DNA of 64,000 nucleotides, taken from contig JAUKTV010000008.1 in the NCBI GenBank assembly GCA_030549205.1, positions 124,001 through 188,000 of the forward strand. The letters are read 5' to 3'. Position numbers and translations under genes: made by a program. Below are positions 58,512-64,000 of this stretch, one piece after another. Source of the DNA: Apiosordaria backusii (taxonomy: Eukaryota > Ascomycota > Sordariomycetes > Sordariales > Lasiosphaeriaceae). The notes below the pieces were generated by a model. That model searched no databases. It was given only the letters and a program-made list of their open reading frames with translations, and had not been told where the DNA came from. Position 1 is the first letter of the stretch, and each line of letters opens with the position of its first letter.

Positions 58512-58895
58512 ATGGCCGACACTACTACCTTTGACAAAGCTTCCCTAGAGGCGAAATGCACGGCCTTGGCTGACGCCGCAACCGTCGCCCTTGCCGCAAT
58601 CTCACTCACTGGGACAGAACATGCTGAACACCGAAAAGATCATGTGGCTCTATCACCAGCCAGAGCCCTCGCCGCGAAACTTGCCATCTTTAGAGAGCAC
58701 GCAACACAACTTGCAGTCTGTGTCGCAGGAGCTGACGTTGTTCTGCCGCATCTGGGACAGGAATTGGACAAGGCTGTCGAGGGAGCTCTGTTTGGTGTGT
58801 TGACGTCAGACACCGAGGGGGACAAAACGGTGATTGAGTTCCTGAGCGCCTTCTCGCGGCTGTTTGTCTTTGGAACACAACTCTTGACCATGTGA
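58512..58895 (+). CDS. Small unknown protein (127 residues or longer)
   Basis: Starts MADTTTFDKASLEAKC. The predicted protein is almost wholly helical, Ala/Leu-rich, with no signal peptide or clear membrane span; it ends SRLFVFGTQLLTM. No family recognised. The stop TGA lies in ATGTGAGT, a strong GT-AG donor, so the last codon may be spliced to a downstream exon (candidate acceptor AACGAACAG near 58956, giving about 25 basic residues). The frame has normal codon use and an ordinary promoter, which supports a real gene. Confidence 0.5.
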   Translation: MADTTTFDKASLEAKCTALADAATVALAAISLTGTEHAEHRKDHVALSPARALAAKLAIFREHATQLAVCVAGADVVLPHLGQELDKAVEGALFGVLTSDTEGDKTVIEFLSAFSRLFVFGTQLLTM

Positions 58896-59437
58896 GTCTG
58901 ACATGGAGTGATTTCAAAGAATGAAAAGATGCTCACCAAGGTAGGAACAACGAACAGGAGCAAAAGGCCAAGCTTGAGTGTGAGGATGGGCAAGCAATCT
59001 TTGAAGCTGCGAGCGCTGCTTCGAGAGCGGTAGTCGATGAATCGACTCCGAACTGATTTCTTGATTTGGGATATCTTGTGCGCATAGACTAGCAACAGTG
59101 TTATGTGAATATTTACAAGAACAGTGAGGCTGCGCTAATTTCTTGTCCGGACCGTCCGTGGTGTTGGGAAGAGACGGTTCAGCTGGTTGGCGTAGCATGG
59201 AGGCAGCCGCCACAGCTAAGCCACCACCATCTCCTATAATGGTCAGGGGGTTGTTGATATGTTCTGGAAAGAACTTGGCGAATTTTGGGTAACGCTGAAA
59301 TCAACGACATCCCTTGGGGTCTTCACTGGGGGAAGGATCATGATTTATGATACAAGCTTGGCAGTACAGTTCAATATCATCCCACTCAAAACCCAAACCT
59401 TCATTCTCCTTGTATATCACACACCCAAAATGTGAAA
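58896..59437. other. Intergenic region
   Basis: May hold a last exon of the small gene at 58512. Otherwise no gene or repeat seen. Confidence 0.35.
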
Positions 59438-60157
59438 ATGGACAAACTCAAATCCTTATTTCGACACAAAGAAACACCTCTTCCACCCCCTCCATCTCTC
59501 TCCCACAAGATAACCCTCCTCCCCGACTCTGAAAAATGGCAAGGCAACCTCCCCTGCGTCCACGGCCCAAACGACTGGCTGCAACAACCACAACCCAGCC
59601 CGCAACCCCATCCCCTTTGATTTCTCCCTCCTCTCCAACGGCCCCAATACCAAACCCTCCGTCAACAAACCCCCCACTTCCCCCTTTCCTCCCACCTACG
59701 CTTTCCACGAAATATGGTCCAGCCTCGCCAAATCATCACAGCCCTCGCCCTCGCCTTCAACCTCGAAACCGACCTAGGAAGCTGGACAGAAAACACCACC
59801 GCCCATGGTCGGGCCACCGTCAAAAACACGCTGATCGGGTGTGAATTTTACAACTAGGGATCGGATGGACAAGAGAGAAAACACGAGTGGAAGAGCGAGG
59901 AGCAAGAAGAAAAGGATGTGGAGGGGTTGTTTTGCGGGAAATGTTATACTGAGACGGCTGTGAGGATTAGACTGGTTGGGGAGAAGACGCTGGCCAGCGT
60001 GCAGGTTTACAAGGATTTAGGGGAGGGGTTGCATCCCGGAGATGAAAAGTGGTTGAGTTTGGTGAGGCCGGATATTACGGTTGAGAGGGACAGAGGTGAT
60101 TTTCGGAGGATACGGAGGGCGTTTGAGGCTGTAATGGGGGAAGACGAAGGCAAATAG
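59438..60157 (+). pseudogene. Unknown gene with two compensating frameshifts and a stop
   Basis: Frame 2 from ATG 59438 (MDKLKSLFRHKE...LPCVHGPNDWLQQ) hits a stop at 59618. Coding sense continues in frame 3 from 59613 (FDFSLLSNGPNTKPSVN... YAFHEIWSSLAK), and returns to frame 2 near 59730 (IITALALAFNLETDLGSWTENTTAHG... IGCEFYN). An in-frame TAG follows at about 59855. The same frame then runs to 60157 (GLFCGKCYTETAVRIRLVGEKTLASVQVYKDLGEG). Shifts sit at a C4 and an A3 run. No GT-AG pair removes them all. No domain recognised. Either a decaying gene or homopolymer errors plus one nonsense change. Coding sense is inferred from composition and from how neatly the frames join. Confidence 0.5.
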
Positions 60158-60674
60158 AAATGGATTTTATGGGGGAAGGGAATTGCTTCGCGAGAAAATT
60201 AGACGGCGGAAACTTTAATAGAAGCATGCACATAGTATTGCTACTTAATCCCATGCTCTCAGCCGTGCCCTGTGTTTCCCAAAAATGCAAATCCCAGACC
60301 ACGCTGTGCAGTGCAGTGAAAATGCAGATACAAGTATACCCTTTTTTTGCCGCCAAATGCTATATGCTCCGACCAAACCTAACCTCCCATCCATCCCCAT
60401 ACTCCTTTCTCCCATAATCTCAACAAACATCTCTTTTGGTGTGAAGAAAGCAATGACCCTCTTCTTAGATTTTCCTTTGTCCCCACGATAAACGCGCCTA
60501 GGGCTACCACACTGTGAAATAGCTGACCCCGTTTCACCCAGTCACTTTAATAACTGGGTGTGTTTCCTCTACACTAGCTTTGCTTAGTGCACAATCACTC
60601 TCCTTTTCTCTGATACACAGATCCCAAGTCTCAAATGTCTTCTCTTCGATCGCATCGCCACACTTCTTGCCGCT
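60158..60674. other. Intergenic, convergent 3' flanks
   Basis: No gene seen. Pyrimidine-rich on the plus strand near 60600, which is downstream of the minus-strand gene's stop. Confidence 0.45.
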
Positions 60675-63600
60675 CTAGTTCATGGGCCCTGGATGTCCAG
60701 GATGTCCATGGAGCGGATGAGGCACCGAAGGGAACGAAAACACCATTTGCCCCCCTTGTCCAGGAACCATCGGTCCGGGGCCCCAGGGCTGCGGATGCTG
60801 CATAGCCGGAGGTGGTTGCAAAGTCCTAGGCTGCACAAGACCTCCGGGGCCCTGAGGAGGAGGCGGTGGTGGAGGCCCCCCAGGCAGAGCGAGCGGTCCT
60901 GGGACCATCATCATGGGCATCGGTGGTGGATGTGCATGGTGTTGGTGATGAACTTGCGGTTGGGGTTGAGTTTGGGGAGGCTGTGGCAACATCTGGGGCT
61001 GCGGTTGAGGTGTGCTTGCTCCCGAGTGATTGGCTGATCCAGGGGCCGAATCATCACCAGGCCGGCCAGTTGCCTTTTCTGCTTTCTTGTTGGCGAGCGT
61101 CGTTCGACGTTTCTCGACTGCACCTTGCATTTCTCCTGATGCCCAGCGCCCTATTTTGCTCATTAGTACAAAAAGAAATCATCCAGTAATTAGAAGATAA
61201 CACTCACTTCTCATCGAGTAGCTCATCTTCTCACTCTTGCTCATCTCGGAATAGCTCTTCTCGGGCGCCTCAGCTTGAAGTTCGGTCAAAGTTGGCAGTT
61301 TTCCTTCAGCATTCAAGGTCGACCCACCCGGCTTGCCACCGCCACGGGAGCCCTTGCCAATCGGTCTGCCCTTGACAAGACCAGTGGTGTTTGTGAGCTT
61401 GATCCGCGTGATGGGCTTTTTGATGGCCGGCGGGGCAGCAGGTGGAGGGGGAATTCCGTGTTGGAAAGCGGGGGCCGAGTTGAATGTGTGCAAGAACGGC
61501 CCGGGGGGCTGTCCCGAAGGCTTCGCGGGAGCGAGGACGGGGGCCGGGGGCGGCACGGCCGGACTGCTGTAGATCAAAGTGGGCGCCTTTAAACCCCCGC
61601 TTGGCGGAGGCGGTGGCACGGCAGGCTGAGGCGCAATCGGCAATTGAGGAAGTGCTGGCTCGAGAGCAGGAGCAGGTGTGAGTGGTGCCGGTGGGAGTTG
61701 TGATAGGGGAGTTTGCCGGGGCTGGCGGGGCTTCTTGGTAGGGTTCTTGGGCTCGGGATTGTTGTTTAACGACTTTTGGGGAACTCTGCGTCTCTGAGGG
61801 CGAGGCTCCAGCTCTGGGTCATTCTCGAGCACAAAGTTGCGCTTGCGCTTGTCGCGCAGAGAGTATGTCGACTCGGTCGTCTCTGCAGTGCGATCTGACC
61901 TGTCAGAGGATGCAGTGGAAGGCCTTGATTCAGGCTGAGTGGACGCCGCAGATGGGTTGCTGTAGAACGATGTCGTTGTGATCTCGGGAGCCGACAACGA
62001 CATGGGCGCTGATGTTGGAGCTTTAATGACACGCTTGTTCTTGGCAGCCGGTTTGATGGCTTCAGTCGCTGGTACCGACGAGGGAGTGTCTGTAGCTGTT
62101 GTGCGATTGCGCTTGCGGACTTTGGTAGGCTGCGCAGCCTGGTAGTCCTCGTCACCCTGGCTGCTGTCCTGGGGAGGAACAGAAGAAGCTGATTCCTCCT
62201 CTGCGACCTGTCGGGCTCGGGCTGCGGCTGCAGCAGCCCGTTGCTTGCGCGGAGACTCGGTGACAGTCTCGGTGGCAGGAGCCGGGTCGACAGATTCAGC
62301 AACATCTCCATTAGTCATGGGAGCAGTTGCTGTCTTGCGTTGGCGCCTGGCGGGAGCGACAGTGAGAGCAGGGGTTCCTGAACGGCTGGCTTCTTTGCTT
62401 TGATCGGCAACTTGGCGCGGTCTTCTTGTACGTTTTCCTTCAACAACATTTTCCTCGGCTAGTTCGGCAGCCTTCTCGGTTCTTTTGCGCTCTCGAAGAC
62501 GTGTCTCGGGCGCCTCCCAACGTTGCTCCTCTGGATTTTGACGGCCAATCAACGACACATGATTGTTGTGCTTGAATCCATAAGCCTGGGCCATGATCCT
62601 ATCTTGTTCACGCTGATACTCGAGAACTTGATCGTCCACATAAGGCTTGGGAGCGCGTGCACCCCTAAGCTCAAAGGGAGGAGGCCCCTTGATCGGCTCA
62701 TCGTAATGACGACGCCAAGGCAGTGGTTCATCGTCCTTTTGGCGATTTTCCCAGTTGGCAATGGTCTTGTCGTTAGCCTGTCGGCGCTTGGCATTCTCCT
62801 CATCGTCGATAATCTTCTTCAGCTCGTTGTACTCTTGCTGGTAAGCGTGGAGAGCTTCAACGGCGGCGGCAGTGGAGTTGATGAGTGTTTCCTTATCCAA
62901 GTCCTCAGGATTCTCAAGCAAGGTAGCGAACTCGGACGGGTCCCGGATCTTGGGGAACAAATACTGGCTGGCATAATTCTTGGTAACCTCGATCGGATTA
63001 ACTGCGCGCCTGGTTTGTCGCTCTGGGATCTGGGCTTCGTCCTGCTCAGGCTCTTGTTCGTCGTCCGGGTCCTGTTGGTCATCCATTCCATCAAGTTGGG
63101 CATCATCGTCGGCTGCCGGTGATGGCGCAGCGGTTGGCAACTGCGACTCTAAAGCCTCACTGCCTGGCGGTGTCTTCTTGGAAGGACTGACCGTGACACT
63201 CGGTGGCAGCTGGTTTTGGGGAGCAGACGTAGACTGAATTCGAGCTTGGGCTTTGAATGCAGCTTGGTAAAGGCGAGCGCATTCATTGTTGAACTCGACG
63301 TAGCCGATTGGAGGGAGGCCCTTTTCCCTCCGCCGTTTTGACTCTTGGTGGTGCAAGGCGTCAAACTCCTTTCTCTTGAGCCTCTTGGTCACGTCCCAGG
63401 TGACCTCGGAAGTGATATTGTCCATGGGAACAGGAGTTGGCGTGGGAGTGGGCATTGGCGTTGGGGTGGGCGGTGCCTCCTCAGGATAGATCCACTCGGT
63501 GTAAGGGCCTGGCAGAACAACGTCCTCGTCCTCGTAGGGCTCCAGGTTGAGAGCTGAGGCGAAGGGCGTCTCTGTCTCGTAGATGCGTTCCAACTGCGAC

Positions 63601-64000
63601 AGCCGTGCGGGCCCCATTGGCTTGGGCACGCGCAAAATGGGACGACTGACAACAGTTGCAGTCACTTGGAGCTGCGCTTGCGGTTGATCGGCCTCGAGAA
63701 CGACACTCGGCTCTGGCTCGTCAGCGCCGTCAAATTGGCGCACAAATTGGGCGGGCACGCTTTCCACAGCTGGAGGTCCTTGAGCACTTGAATCTTGCGC
63801 GGCGGGCGAAGGAAGCGTTTGCTGCTCCGAAGGTGGTTCTGGAACTGATGGTCCTGCTGTGGGTGAACTTGGTATTAAAGTTGCCTCTTCGGTCGACGTT
63901 GGTTGGTTAGACTCGGGAGGTTGGGACAAGGTTGCCAAATTTTCGGTTTGAGGTTGAAAAGGTTTTGGGGCAGTTGGAAAGTCAGAATCTTTGTAAGGGT
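60675..64000 (-). CDS. Large Pro/Gln-rich probable nuclear protein, 5' end beyond window
   Basis: Exon 64000-61208 (open to the window edge, no ATG seen near it) spliced over a 57-bp intron (61207-61151; GTGAGT...ACTAAT...ATAG) to exon 61150-60675. About 1088 residues are in the window. Mostly disordered and rich in Pro, Ala, Ser and Gln. Ordered-looking blocks: ETPFASALNLEPYEDEDVVLPGPYTEW, then TWDVTKRLKRKEFDALHHQESKRRREKGLPPIGY (charged, possible nuclear signal), a helical part with YNELKKIIDDEENAKRRQ, and a conserved-looking MSKSEKMSYSMRRRWASGEMQGAVEKRRTTLANKKAEKA spread over the splice site. Several KR-rich clusters suggest nuclear location. The C-terminus is a Pro/Gln/His/Gly tract. No family name is recognised; a chromatin or transcription role is only a guess. 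Confidence 0.8.

Overview
This window looks like nuclear DNA of a filamentous ascomycete (Pezizomycotina, most likely Sordariomycetes; the genus cannot be told). Genes are interrupted by 50-90 bp introns with GTRNGT donors, CTAAC/ACTAAT-type branch sites and YAG acceptors. The gene families are typical of filamentous fungi: a 2EXR protein, a Q/G/Y-rich type I metacaspase, a 7TM-RGS protein and a Cps1-like GT2. A 22-kb AT-rich block made only of LTR retrotransposons carries mutations of the repeat-induced point mutation (RIP) kind. Gene symbols are left empty where only the family is recognisable.

Layout. 0.9-8.5 kb: a 2EXR protein, a nitronate monooxygenase broken by two one-base frameshifts, a 3.2-kb gap, and an allantoate-permease-type MFS carrier. 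9.7-15.7 kb (minus strand): a four-exon 7TM protein with an RGS domain, then a metacaspase. 16.5-19.4 kb (plus): a WW-domain/glycine-zipper protein divergent from the metacaspase, a palindromic MITE-like element, a 22-G tract, and a small rhodanese/Cdc25-like protein. 19.6-26 kb: SmG (minus, with a GC-AG intron) divergent from an Ntr2-like spliceosome-disassembly factor, a Vps3844-type membrane protein (minus), and a possible mitochondrial protein (plus). 28.3-30.3 kb: a DHA1-type MFS transporter.

31.04-53.33 kb: two copies of one Ty1/copia-type element in the same orientation, 130 bp apart. Copy 1 has 289-bp LTRs and a GGCCG target duplication, and it is interrupted by a second, minus-strand LTR element with 679-bp LTRs and an ATATA target duplication. 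Copy 2 has 290-bp LTRs and contains two 441-bp solo LTRs in opposite orientation. These are GC-normal, un-RIPped and have perfect 5-bp target duplications, so they arrived after the heavy mutation.

53.3-64 kb: a GT2 polysaccharide synthase with an unusually long coiled-coil and low-complexity C-terminal extension, a second diverged copy of the MITE-like element, a small unknown protein, a decayed or mis-sequenced gene, and the 3' part of a large Pro/Gln-rich probably nuclear protein that runs off the window (minus).

How genes may work together: SmG and Ntr2 both serve the spliceosome and share a 563-bp divergent promoter. The metacaspase and the WW/glycine-zipper protein share a 780-bp divergent promoter with five AGGGG/CCCCT motifs and have similar QGY/GGY low-complexity regions, which makes them the best candidates here for an undescribed functional pair. 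Genome-wide searches were not possible; family names rest on motifs read by eye.
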